The position numbers and the translations under genes are program-made. Of a DNA stretch of 64,000 bases, positions 9,986-17,837 are shown in pieces. The notes under the pieces are model-generated. The model was not told where the DNA came from and searched no databases. It saw only the letters and a program-made list of their open reading frames with translations. The stretch is from NCBI RefSeq assembly GCF_001653795.1, contig NZ_CP011514.1:2682261-2746260 (forward strand), given 5' to 3'. The DNA is from Mitsuaria sp. 7. GTDB taxonomy: Bacteria; Pseudomonadota; Gammaproteobacteria; Burkholderiales; Burkholderiaceae_C. How positions within the stretch are numbered: position 1 is the stretch's first letter; each line of letters begins with the position of its first letter.

Positions 9986-10813
9986 ATGAACACCCCGATG
10001 AGCGCCGCACCAGGCCCGGCCACCGCCGCGATGACCGGCACGACGGCCGGCACGCCGGCAAGGACTGACCCCGCGTCCGCCGGCCGCGTCATCCTCTGCA
10101 TGAAGTGGGGCACGAAGTACGGTCCCGAGTACGTCAACCGCCTGTACGCGATGGTGCGCCGGCATCTGCGCGGCGACTTCCGCTTCGTCTGCCTGACCGA
10201 TCGCGGCGAAGGCGTGCGGGCCGAGGTCGAATGCCTGCCGATCCCGCCGCTGGACCTGCCGCCCGGCAGCCCCGAGCGCGGCTGGACCAAGCTGACGACC
10301 TTCAGCGACGACCTGGTGCAGAAGTACGGCCTGCGCGGCACGGCGCTGTTCCTCGACCTCGACGTGGTGATCGTCGACGACATCACGCCCTTCTTCGAGG
10401 AGCCCGGCGAGTTCCTCATCATCCATGACTGGAAGCGCCCCTGGCGCATCACCGGCAACTCCTCGGTCTACCGCTTCACGCTGGGCGCGCACCCTGAGGT
10501 GCTGGCCAAGTTCCGGCGCGAGTTCGACACCATCCGGAAGCAGGTCCGCAACGAGCAGGCCTACCTGTCCGACGAGATGCACCGCAAGGGCCTGCTGAAG
10601 TACTGGGACGACCGCTGGTGCGCCAGCTTCAAATACCACAGCATCCCGCGCTGGCCGATGAACTACTTCCAGGCGCCCTTCATCCCCGACGGCGCGCGCA
10701 TCCTGATCTTCCACGGCGTGATGAATCCGCCCGACGCGCTGGCCGGTCGCAGCAACGGCAACTGGCGCCGGCCCAAGCCCGCGCCGTGGATCGCCGACCA
10801 CTGGCACGAGTGA
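9986..10813 (+). CDS. putative glycosyltransferase (DXD motif)
   Basis: A 275-residue cytoplasmic protein. A disordered Ala/Thr/Pro-rich lead of about 33 residues precedes Val-Ile-Leu-Cys-Met-Lys-Trp-Gly-Thr-Lys-Tyr-Gly. The centre has Ala-Leu-Phe-Leu-Asp-Leu-Asp-Val-Val-Ile-Val-Asp, a DXD-type nucleotide-sugar/metal motif, and the end has Ile-Phe-His-Gly. The layout resembles GT8-like or capsular glycosyltransferases common in Proteobacteria, but the acceptor and sugar are unknown. Translation may start at a later Met in the lead. It begins 6 bp after lapB and ends 10 bp before a GT2 gene, suggesting one glycan-building operon. Confidence 0.7.
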   Translation: MNTPMSAAPGPATAAMTGTTAGTPARTDPASAGRVILCMKWGTKYGPEYVNRLYAMVRRHLRGDFRFVCLTDRGEGVRAEVECLPIPPLDLPPGSPERGWTKLTTFSDDLVQKYGLRGTALFLDLDVVIVDDITPFFEEPGEFLIIHDWKRPWRITGNSSVYRFTLGAHPEVLAKFRREFDTIRKQVRNEQAYLSDEMHRKGLLKYWDDRWCASFKYHSIPRWPMNYFQAPFIPDGARILIFHGVMNPPDALAGRSNGNWRRPKPAPWIADHWHE

Positions 10814-10823
10814 GCCACGCATC

Positions 10824-11867
10824 ATGAGCCATTCCCTTCCGTCGGCGTCCCCCTGGCTGTCCGTGCTCATCCCCGTGCACAACGTCAAGGACTACCTGCG
10901 CGAATGCCTGGACTCGGTGCTGGCGCAGGCCGATGCGGGCGTCGAGGTGCTGATGGTGGACGACTGCTCCACCGACGGCTCCGACGAACTCGTGCGCTCG
11001 CTGGTCACGGCCCATGCCGGCGGTCCGGTGCGCGTGCGGGGGCTCTTCCATGAGCAGAACCAGGGGCTGTCCGGCGCGCGCAACACGATGCTGCAGGAGG
11101 CCCGCGGCGAGTACGTCTGGTTCCTCGATTCCGACGACTACCTGATGCCCGGCGCGATCCCGCGGCTGCGCCAGATCGTCCAGGGTCACGCGCCGGCGCT
11201 GGTGCTGTGCGACTTCTTCATGCTGCGCGAGCGGACGAAGCTCAAGCACCGGCTGCGCGGCGAGCTGCACCGGCGCACCTTCGCCGGTCCGGAGCGCCAG
11301 CTGCTGCGCGACCCGTCACCCTTGATCCGCGGGCTGTTCGAGGCCGGCCAGATGCACAGCTGGTCCAAGATCGCGCGGCGCAGCGTCTGGGGCGAGCAGG
11401 TGCGCTTCCCGGTCGGCCGCTACTTCGAGGACATGGCGACCACGCCCCTGCTGGCGCTGCTCGCGGAGAGTTCCTGGTACGAGCCGGAAGTCTGGGTGGC
11501 CTACCGCCAGCGGGCCGGCTCCATCCTCAGCACGCCCAACATGACGAAGGCGGAGCATCTGGCCCACGCGCTGGCCAACCTGCGCGACGCGGCCCTGGCC
11601 GCGCCGCTGGACGACGCGGCGCGTTTCGCCTGGGCGCACTTCGCGGCGCGCAACTTCATCGGCGCCTCGCGCATGGCCGACAAGGCGCAACCCGAGGGCT
11701 GCGCGGACCGGGTGGCGATGTTCCGCCAGGCCTTCGAGGAAGCGTCGCCGATCCCGCTGCGCGAACTCGATCGCGCCTACAAGCGCCGAGGCTGGTTCAT
11801 GCGTGCGATGCGCCTGCGCTACTGGCTGCGTCGGGCCGAGGACCAGCGCAGCGCCGCCACGGCCTGA
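10824..11867 (+). CDS. family 2 glycosyltransferase
   Basis: A 347-residue protein with a GT-A domain at the N-terminus. It has Leu-Ser-Val-Leu-Ile-Pro-Val-His-Asn at about 11-19, Met-Val-Asp-Asp-Cys-Ser-Thr-Asp-Gly-Ser, Gln-Gly-Leu-Ser-Gly-Ala-Arg-Asn, and the metal-binding Trp-Phe-Leu-Asp-Ser-Asp-Asp-Tyr. The C-terminal half is helical and Arg-rich and is likely membrane-peripheral. Such enzymes transfer a sugar from a nucleotide sugar onto LPS, capsule or exopolysaccharide acceptors. Specificity cannot be inferred. It is in line with the preceding glycosyltransferase and lapAB, and convergent with the next gene. Confidence 0.88.
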   Translation: MSHSLPSASPWLSVLIPVHNVKDYLRECLDSVLAQADAGVEVLMVDDCSTDGSDELVRSLVTAHAGGPVRVRGLFHEQNQGLSGARNTMLQEARGEYVWFLDSDDYLMPGAIPRLRQIVQGHAPALVLCDFFMLRERTKLKHRLRGELHRRTFAGPERQLLRDPSPLIRGLFEAGQMHSWSKIARRSVWGEQVRFPVGRYFEDMATTPLLALLAESSWYEPEVWVAYRQRAGSILSTPNMTKAEHLAHALANLRDAALAAPLDDAARFAWAHFAARNFIGASRMADKAQPEGCADRVAMFRQAFEEASPIPLRELDRAYKRRGWFMRAMRLRYWLRRAEDQRSAATA

Positions 11868-11951
11868 AGCGGACGATCACGCGGGCGGTCATGCGGACGG
11901 TCACGCCGGCGCCGGGCCGGACGATGCCGGCCCCCAGGTGACGCTCCCAGA

Positions 11952-13085
11952 TCAGAGCGCCAGCAGCATGTCCTCGTAGCGCCGCATCATCAGGTCGACG
12001 CCGTGCTCCTCGATCGCCCGTGCGCGCGCCGCCGAGCCGAGCCGTCCGGCCAGCGCGGGATCCCGCAGCAGCCGCTCCAGCGCACCGGCCAGCGCCTCCG
12101 GATCCGCGGCCGGCACGAGCAGGCCGGTGCGGCCGTCCTCGATCACGCCTTCGACGCCGGGCACCAGCGACGCGACGCAGGCGCAGCCCGCTGCCATCGC
12201 CTCCAGCAGCGCCAGCGGCATGCCTTCCCAATGCGTCGACAGCACGAAGATCCGCTGGCTCATCAGCAGACCCGGGATGTCGCCGTGATGCCCCAGGAAG
12301 CGCACCTGGTCGCCGAGACCGAGCTGCCGCGTCAGGCGCTCCGTGGCGCGCCGATAGGCCTCCTTGCCGCCGCCGGCCAGGTGCAGCACCGGCTGCAGCC
12401 CGCGCTCGCGCAGCAGCGCCAGCGCCCGGATCAGCGTCTGAGGATCCTTCTGCCGTGCGAAGCGGGCCGACATGACGATGCCGGGCTCGCGACGGTCGAC
12501 CGGATGCTCGTCGGCCGTCGCGAAGCGGTCGAGGCGGATGCCGTTCGGGATCGCCGTGGTCTTCTCCTCCGGCATGCCCAGCGCGACGAGGCGTTGTCGG
12601 ACGCCCTCCGACACCCCGACCAGCTTCGCGCTGAACCCGCTCAGCCGACGCGCCTGCGCGCGCTTGCAGCGGGTGTAGCGCTCGCGCGAGTTGTGCTCGA
12701 CCTGCACCAGCACCGGCACGCCGGCCAGTCGCCCGGCGCGACGGCCGAGCAGGTGTTCGGGGAAGCCATGCGCCATCAGCACGTCGGGGTGCAGCTGCAT
12801 GCAGAGGCGACGCAGCGCCCAGATCGTCGCCAGGTGCGCCCAGCCGGGCACGACGTACACCGGCAAGCCCTGCTCGCGCAGCGCCTGGATGCGGGCCAGC
12901 TTGGTGGCGTTCTCGGTGCGCATCTTGCGGCGCAGCACGAGGATGGGTTCGATGCGGTCGCTCTTCAGCTGCGCCAGGCACAGATCCACCGCCACCTGCG
13001 TGGCGCCGGAGAAGCCGCCGGTCACGAAGTGCAGCACGCGGCGACGCCCGGGCGACGGCGACGTGCTCGAGGAAATCTCAGACAT
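11952..13085 (-). CDS. family 4 glycosyltransferase
   Basis: A 377-residue GT-B enzyme. The N-terminal acceptor domain contains Phe-Val-Thr-Gly-Gly-Phe-Ser-Gly-Ala-Thr. The C-terminal donor domain has Gly-Val-Ser-Glu-Gly-Val, Asn-Gly-Ile-Arg-Leu-Asp-Arg-Phe, and the E-x7-E region Trp-Glu-Gly-Met-Pro-Leu-Ala-Leu-Leu-Glu-Ala-Met-Ala, all typical of GT4. It probably transfers a sugar in LPS core, O-antigen or exopolysaccharide synthesis. It is divergent from the next gene at 13207 and converges on the GT2 gene, so it is transcribed alone within the glycan cluster. Confidence 0.9.
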   Translation of the reverse strand: MSEISSSTSPSPGRRRVLHFVTGGFSGATQVAVDLCLAQLKSDRIEPILVLRRKMRTENATKLARIQALREQGLPVYVVPGWAHLATIWALRRLCMQLHPDVLMAHGFPEHLLGRRAGRLAGVPVLVQVEHNSRERYTRCKRAQARRLSGFSAKLVGVSEGVRQRLVALGMPEEKTTAIPNGIRLDRFATADEHPVDRREPGIVMSARFARQKDPQTLIRALALLRERGLQPVLHLAGGGKEAYRRATERLTRQLGLGDQVRFLGHHGDIPGLLMSQRIFVLSTHWEGMPLALLEAMAAGCACVASLVPGVEGVIEDGRTGLLVPAADPEALAGALERLLRDPALAGRLGSAARARAIEEHGVDLMMRRYEDMLLAL

Positions 13086-13206
13086 CGCGGCAGTGTATTC
13101 GGGGCACGTTCGGTTACTGGCGAGGTACGGCCGCCCGCCGCAGGAGGTTCGTCGTTGCCGCGGCGCGGCAGCGTGGGGCCCCTCGCCGCGCCAACATAAT
13201 GGCGGG

Positions 13207-14079
13207 ATGAGCGTTTACTCCGAAGACCGGACGCCTCCCGCGATCCGGCGTCCCGTCGTGCTGGTGTCCTGGGACGGCACCAGCGAACCGCTGAGCCTGG
13301 TCCACCTGGACACCGTGCCGGAATTCGACTGGATCCTGTTCGACTACACCGGCCGGCAGGCCCCCGGCCCGCGCATCCTGCGCGGCCAGCCCACGACGGT
13401 GCTGTCCGCGAAGACCGAGTGCAAGGGCGAGATCTTCAAGCACCTGGCGGAGCACCTCGGCACCACTGCGGAGAACGCCGGATCAAGTCCCTGGCCCGAG
13501 TACGTCGGCGTGATCGACGACGACATCCTGTTGTCCGTCAGCCAGATCAACACCACGCTGCACCTGGGGCGTGCCGAGCGGCTGGACGTGTTCTCGCCCT
13601 CGCTGAGCCACGACAGTCCTTACTCGCACCAGTGGATGCGCCATCAGCCCAACCGCCTCTACCGCGAGGTCGACTGGGTCGAGGTGATGATGCCCTTCTA
13701 CCGCGGCGACCTGTTCATGGCGGCGCGCGCGCACTACCAGGACAACGTCTCGTCCTGGGGGCTGGACCGTTTCCTCATCCCGACCCTGCAGCAGCTGCGC
13801 GGCCAGACCCGCACGGCGCTGCTGGACGCGGTGATGGCCAGCCACCGCCGCCCGGTGACGAGCGGCGGCAAGGTCTACCGCAACGGCCGCACCGCGTGGG
13901 AGGAACGACAGATCCTGCGCCAGGCCAGCATGGACCTGATCGCGCGCGAAGCGCCGCAGCTCGTGAACGGCCCGTGGTACCACCGCACCTTCGTGCAGCG
14001 GGAGACACCCAACAAGTGGATCCGCTGGAAGCGCCGCGCCGCGCGCGTCGTCACGGCCTGGCTCGATGCATCGAGCTGA
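13207..14079 (+). CDS. putative glycosyltransferase-like protein (DUF707-like), uncertain
   Basis: A 290-residue protein of unproven function. It has Trp-Ile-Leu-Phe-Asp-Tyr-Thr-Gly, then Lys-Thr-Glu-Cys-Lys-Gly-Glu-Ile-Phe, then Tyr-Val-Gly-Val-Ile-Asp-Asp-Asp-Ile. This order of a Phe-Asp-Tyr segment followed by an acidic Asp-Asp-Asp motif resembles DUF707 and GT-A folds, but the match is weak. The middle is aromatic and the end basic (Trp-Lys-Arg-Arg). The ATG at 13207 has GGCGGG upstream. A CATAAT box at 13195-13200 ends 6 nt before it, so the mRNA may be leaderless. Placement between a GT4 gene and msbA suggests a surface-glycan role. Confidence 0.55.
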   Translation: MSVYSEDRTPPAIRRPVVLVSWDGTSEPLSLVHLDTVPEFDWILFDYTGRQAPGPRILRGQPTTVLSAKTECKGEIFKHLAEHLGTTAENAGSSPWPEYVGVIDDDILLSVSQINTTLHLGRAERLDVFSPSLSHDSPYSHQWMRHQPNRLYREVDWVEVMMPFYRGDLFMAARAHYQDNVSSWGLDRFLIPTLQQLRGQTRTALLDAVMASHRRPVTSGGKVYRNGRTAWEERQILRQASMDLIAREAPQLVNGPWYHRTFVQRETPNKWIRWKRRAARVVTAWLDASS

Positions 14080-14163
14080 GCCGCGACTCCGGCACAATCC
14101 CCGCTTCCTCCCATCGATCCCCTGGCCGGGGCCGGCGCATCGCGCGCGGCGCCGACCTGCGCC

Positions 14164-15969
14164 ATGACCGACCAAGCCTCCGCCAAAGACAACGATTCGC
14201 TCGCTCCCACCGCGAGCCGCCTGTGGCGCTTCATGAAGCCGCACCGCTGGGGGCTGCTGCTGTCGGTGATCTCCTTCGTGCTGGTGGCGCTGACCGAACC
14301 GCTGATCCCGCAACTGCTGGGCTTCGCGCTCGGCGAGGGCTTCCAGGGCAAGAGCGCCGCGGCGACCACGCTGCCGGGCGGCGCGGCGGTGCCGGACATG
14401 CACGTCCAGTACAGCTTCCCGATCTGGATGGTCCCCATCGTGCTGATCGGCCTGTTCGCGCTGCGCGGCCTGTTCAGCTTCTGCGGCCAGTACATGCTGA
14501 ACTGGACGATCTCGCGCACCGTCATGGACCTGCGCGCCGCGCTGCTGCAGGTGCTGCTGCGCGCCGACGCCCGCGTCTACACGAGCCTGCAGCCGGCCAC
14601 CGCGGTCACCAAGGTCGTCAACGATCCGCAGCATGTCGTGACGCTGATCGCCGGCGCGCTGGTCACCATCCTGCGCGACGGACTGCCGGCGCTGGCCTTG
14701 ATGGGCTACCTGTTCTTCATCAACTGGAAGCTGACGCTGCTGTCGCTGATCACGGTGCCGGGGCTGGCCTTCGTGGTGCGCAAGGTCAACAAGCGCGTGC
14801 GGCGCATGGGCACCTGGGCCTATGACGCGCAGCTGCGGCTGGTCTCCGTCGTCGAGGACGTCACCCGCGCCTGGCGCGTGGTGCGCAGCTTCGACGCGGC
14901 CGACTACGAGACGCGCCGCTTCGCCGACCGCGCGCGCGAGGTGCAGCGCAGCTCGCTGAAGACGGCGGCGTCGAACGCGATGGCGCAGCCGCTCTCGCAG
15001 TTGATGGCCAGCATCGGCATCTCGGTCATCGTGAGCCTGGCGCTCTACCAGTCACGGGTGAACGGCACCGGCGTGGGCGACTTCGCGGCCTTCGTCGCCG
15101 CGCTGCTGCTGATGAGCTCGCGGCTGCGGCACCTGAGCGACGTGATGCAGCCCATCACGAACGCGCTCGTGGTCGCGCGCGGCTGCATCGGGCTGCTGGA
15201 CACCCCCGCCGAGCCCGACACCGGCACGCGCGAATTGACCGACGTGCGCGGCGACATCGCGTTGGAGCAGGTCACGCTGCGTTATCCGGGCGCGAACCGC
15301 GACGCGCTCGCCGCGCTGCAACTGCACATCCCGGCGGGCAAGACCACCGCGCTGGTGGGCAGCTCGGGCGCGGGCAAGAGCTCGGTGGTCAACCTGCTGC
15401 TGGGCTTCGAGCGTCCGGACAGCGGCCGCATCCTGCTGGACGGCGTCTCCATCGACGAGCTGACGAAGGCCAACCTGAGACGCCAGTTCGCGGTCGTGTC
15501 GCAGGACATCGTGCTGTTCGACGCCTCGGTGGCGGACAACATCGCCTACGGCCAGACGCGCGACGACGCGAAGCTGGAGCAGGCCTTGCGCGCCGCGGCG
15601 CTGTGGGACTTCGCGCAGGGGCTGCCCGAAGGCCTGGACACGACCGTCGGAGCGAACGGCAGCAAGCTGTCCGGCGGTCAGCGCCAGCGGCTGGCGATCG
15701 CGCGCGCGCTGTACAAGGACGCGCCGGTATGGATCTTCGACGAGGCGACCTCGGCGCTGGACACCGAGAGCGAGCGTGCCGTGCAGCAGGCCTTGGAGCA
15801 ATGGCAGGGCCGCAAGACGCTGATCGTGATCGCGCACCGCCTGTCGACGATCCGTCGCGCGGACTGCATCCAGGTGATGGCCGACGGCCAGGTCGTCGAG
15901 TCCGGCGACCACGACGAACTGGTCGCCAAGGGCGGCGTCTACGCGGGCATGGTGAAAGTGCAGCACTGA
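14164..15969 (+). CDS. msbA: MsbA-type lipid A/glycolipid ABC exporter
   Basis: A 601-residue half-transporter that as a homodimer would flip lipid A-core across the inner membrane. The first 330 residues form an ABC exporter membrane domain with six hydrophobic segments. The ATPase domain has Walker A Gly-Ser-Ser-Gly-Ala-Gly-Lys-Ser-Ser (about 399-407), Q-loop Val-Ser-Gln-Asp-Ile, signature Leu-Ser-Gly-Gly-Gln (about 502-506), Walker B Trp-Ile-Phe-Asp-Glu-Ala and H-loop Ile-Ala-His-Arg-Leu-Ser. All catalytic residues are present. The position after lapAB and glycosyltransferases fits LPS export. Export of another lipid-linked glycan remains possible. Confidence 0.9.
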   Translation: MTDQASAKDNDSLAPTASRLWRFMKPHRWGLLLSVISFVLVALTEPLIPQLLGFALGEGFQGKSAAATTLPGGAAVPDMHVQYSFPIWMVPIVLIGLFALRGLFSFCGQYMLNWTISRTVMDLRAALLQVLLRADARVYTSLQPATAVTKVVNDPQHVVTLIAGALVTILRDGLPALALMGYLFFINWKLTLLSLITVPGLAFVVRKVNKRVRRMGTWAYDAQLRLVSVVEDVTRAWRVVRSFDAADYETRRFADRAREVQRSSLKTAASNAMAQPLSQLMASIGISVIVSLALYQSRVNGTGVGDFAAFVAALLLMSSRLRHLSDVMQPITNALVVARGCIGLLDTPAEPDTGTRELTDVRGDIALEQVTLRYPGANRDALAALQLHIPAGKTTALVGSSGAGKSSVVNLLLGFERPDSGRILLDGVSIDELTKANLRRQFAVVSQDIVLFDASVADNIAYGQTRDDAKLEQALRAAALWDFAQGLPEGLDTTVGANGSKLSGGQRQRLAIARALYKDAPVWIFDEATSALDTESERAVQQALEQWQGRKTLIVIAHRLSTIRRADCIQVMADGQVVESGDHDELVAKGGVYAGMVKVQH

Positions 15970-15998
15970 TCGCGAGACGCCGCGGTCCGGGCGGCTGC

Positions 15999-16026
15999 TT
16001 GTCAGCGCTGACACAAAGACGATAAG
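15999..16026 (+). promoter_or_regulatory. candidate promoter with a palindromic operator
   Basis: TTGTCA (15999-16004, five of six to the -35 consensus) and GATAAG (16021-16026) are 16 bp apart. A perfect 14-bp palindrome, TGTCAGCGCTGACA at 16000-16013, covers the -35 and the start of the spacer. It looks like a regulator site for the intradiol dioxygenase gene that starts about 55 bp downstream. No regulator can be named from the sequence. Confidence 0.45.
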
Positions 16027-16079
16027 CCACCGACAAGGCCGATCGGTCCAATGCGGAGCATCCCCTTCAGGAGCGCCGC

Positions 16080-16994
16080 ATGCAGCCTCACCGCCACACC
16101 GCACACGAATCCGATACCGAAGCCGGCCATGACCACGATCAAAGTCTGGCGCACGACCTGGCCGTGCTGCAGCAGCGCCGGCGCGCGCTCGGACTGCTGG
16201 CGGGCGTTGCCAGCCTCGGCGGCCTGACCCTGCTGGGCTGCGGTGGGGGCGGCTCCGAAGCGGGCACAAGCACAGTGAGCACGGTGAGCACGGGCGGCTC
16301 CACGGGCTCCACCGGATCGACGGGCTCCACGGGCTCGACCGGGAGCTGCTCGGTGATCCCGGAAGAGACCGCCGGCCCCTACCCCGGCGACGGCTCCAAC
16401 AGCAACGGCAGCGGGACCGCCAACGTGCTGGCGCTGAGCGGCATCGTGCGCAGCGACATCCGCACCAGCATCGGTACGGCGAGCGGCACCGCCGGCGGCG
16501 TGCCGCTGACCCTCACGCTGAAGCTGGTGAACGCGAGCAGCAGTTGCACCGACCTGTCCGGCTACGCGATCTACCTGTGGCATTGCGACCGCGAGGGTCG
16601 CTACTCCCTCTACAGCGCCAGCGTCGTCAACGAGAACTACCTGCGCGGCGTGCAGAGCACCGGCAGCGACGGCACCGTCACCTTCACGACCATCTTCCCC
16701 GGCTGCTACGACGGCCGCATGCCCCACATGCACTTCGAGGTCTACCGCAACGCCGGCGCCGCGACCTCGTACGCCAACAAGATCAAGACCTCGCAGATCG
16801 CTTTCCCCACGGCGGTCTGCTCCACGGTCTACAGCACCGCCTCGGGCTACGGCAGCAGCCTGACGAATTTCAACCGCATCAGCTTCGCCTCCGACAACGT
16901 CTTCAGCGACGGTTACACGACGCAGCTGGCCACGATCACCGGCGATGTCGCGAGCGGTTATGCCGCGACGCTGACGGTGGGCATCGCCGCCTGA
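16080..16994 (+). CDS. intradiol ring-cleavage dioxygenase-like lipoprotein
   Basis: A 304-residue exported protein of the protocatechuate 3,4-dioxygenase/catechol dioxygenase fold. The N-terminus has Arg-Arg-Arg before a hydrophobic stretch and a lipobox Leu-Leu-Gly-Cys near residue 58, so it is probably a Tat-type lipoprotein anchored outside the cytoplasm. A Ser/Thr/Gly repeat linker (about 66-88) follows. The catalytic part keeps the Fe(III)-ligand pattern: Leu-Trp-His-Cys-Asp-Arg-Glu-Gly-Arg-Tyr-Ser, then Pro-Gly-Cys-Tyr and Pro-His-Met-His-Phe. It is preceded by a palindrome-covered promoter. Secreted intradiol enzymes are uncommon in bacteria and their substrates are mostly unknown. 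Confidence 0.85.
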   Translation: MQPHRHTAHESDTEAGHDHDQSLAHDLAVLQQRRRALGLLAGVASLGGLTLLGCGGGGSEAGTSTVSTVSTGGSTGSTGSTGSTGSTGSCSVIPEETAGPYPGDGSNSNGSGTANVLALSGIVRSDIRTSIGTASGTAGGVPLTLTLKLVNASSSCTDLSGYAIYLWHCDREGRYSLYSASVVNENYLRGVQSTGSDGTVTFTTIFPGCYDGRMPHMHFEVYRNAGAATSYANKIKTSQIAFPTAVCSTVYSTASGYGSSLTNFNRISFASDNVFSDGYTTQLATITGDVASGYAATLTVGIAA

Positions 16995-17132
16995 CCGCCG
17001 CAGATGCCGCGCTACATCCCCTCCCCGCGCACCGATGGCTTCCACGGCGCCCACGGCGCCCACAGCACGGACCCCGGTGTATCGTCCACCACGGGGCTGG
17101 GCATGCCGCCTAGCCCGCCGGTGGAGAGTTGC

Positions 17133-17837
17133 ATGACGCGGTGTCTGGTGGTCGACGACGATGCGGAGATCCGCCGATCGCTCGAGGAGTATCTGCAGAA
17201 GTTCAGCGTCGCGGTGAGCACCGCCGGCGACGGCCGCGACATGCGCCGGCTGATGGCGACGCAGGTCTTCGACGTCGTCGTGCTGGACCTGATGCTGCCC
17301 GACGAGAACGGCCTGACGCTGTGCCAGTGGATCCAGCAGCATCACCCGTCGGTGCCGGTGATCATGCTGACGGCGCACGGCGATCCGATCAGCCGCGTGC
17401 TCGGCCTGGAGATGGGCGCCGACGACTACCTGGCCAAGCCTTTCGAGCCCCGCGAGCTGGTGGCCCGCATCCATGCGATCCGGCGCCGCGCGCGCCGCGG
17501 CGAGCATGAGACGCAGACGCGCCGCGAGTTCCGTTTCGAGGGCTGGGCCTTCGACCGGCTGCTGCGGCAGCTGGTGTCGCCGCAGCAGGTCGTGGTGCCC
17601 TTGTCGAGCGCGGAGTTCCGCATGCTGAGCGCGCTGGTCGAGCGACCGGGACGCGTGCTCAGCCGCGAGCAGTTGATCGAGCTGACGCGCGCGCCCGGCG
17701 TCGAGGTCAACGATCGCAGCGTGGATCTGACGATCTCGCGGCTGCGGCAGAAGCTGGGCGACTCGCCCAAGGAACCGCGCCTGATCCGCACGATGCGCGG
17801 CGAGGGCTACCTCTTCGACGCGCAGGTGCAGGCTTGA
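17133..17837 (+). CDS. OmpR-family response regulator
   Basis: A 234-residue two-component regulator. The receiver domain has Val-Val-Asp-Asp-Asp near the N-terminus, the phospho-acceptor in Val-Leu-Asp-Leu-Met-Leu-Pro (about residue 51), Thr in Met-Leu-Thr-Ala, and Lys in Leu-Ala-Lys-Pro-Phe. The winged-helix output domain ends Arg-Gly-Glu-Gly-Tyr-Leu-Phe. ATG 17133, with GGAGAG 9 nt upstream, is chosen over an in-frame ATG at 17004 because the receiver fold starts right after it. It overlaps the kinase gene by 4 bp. Target genes are unknown; the upstream dioxygenase is only a neighbour. Confidence 0.93.
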   Translation: MTRCLVVDDDAEIRRSLEEYLQKFSVAVSTAGDGRDMRRLMATQVFDVVVLDLMLPDENGLTLCQWIQQHHPSVPVIMLTAHGDPISRVLGLEMGADDYLAKPFEPRELVARIHAIRRRARRGEHETQTRREFRFEGWAFDRLLRQLVSPQQVVVPLSSAEFRMLSALVERPGRVLSREQLIELTRAPGVEVNDRSVDLTISRLRQKLGDSPKEPRLIRTMRGEGYLFDAQVQA

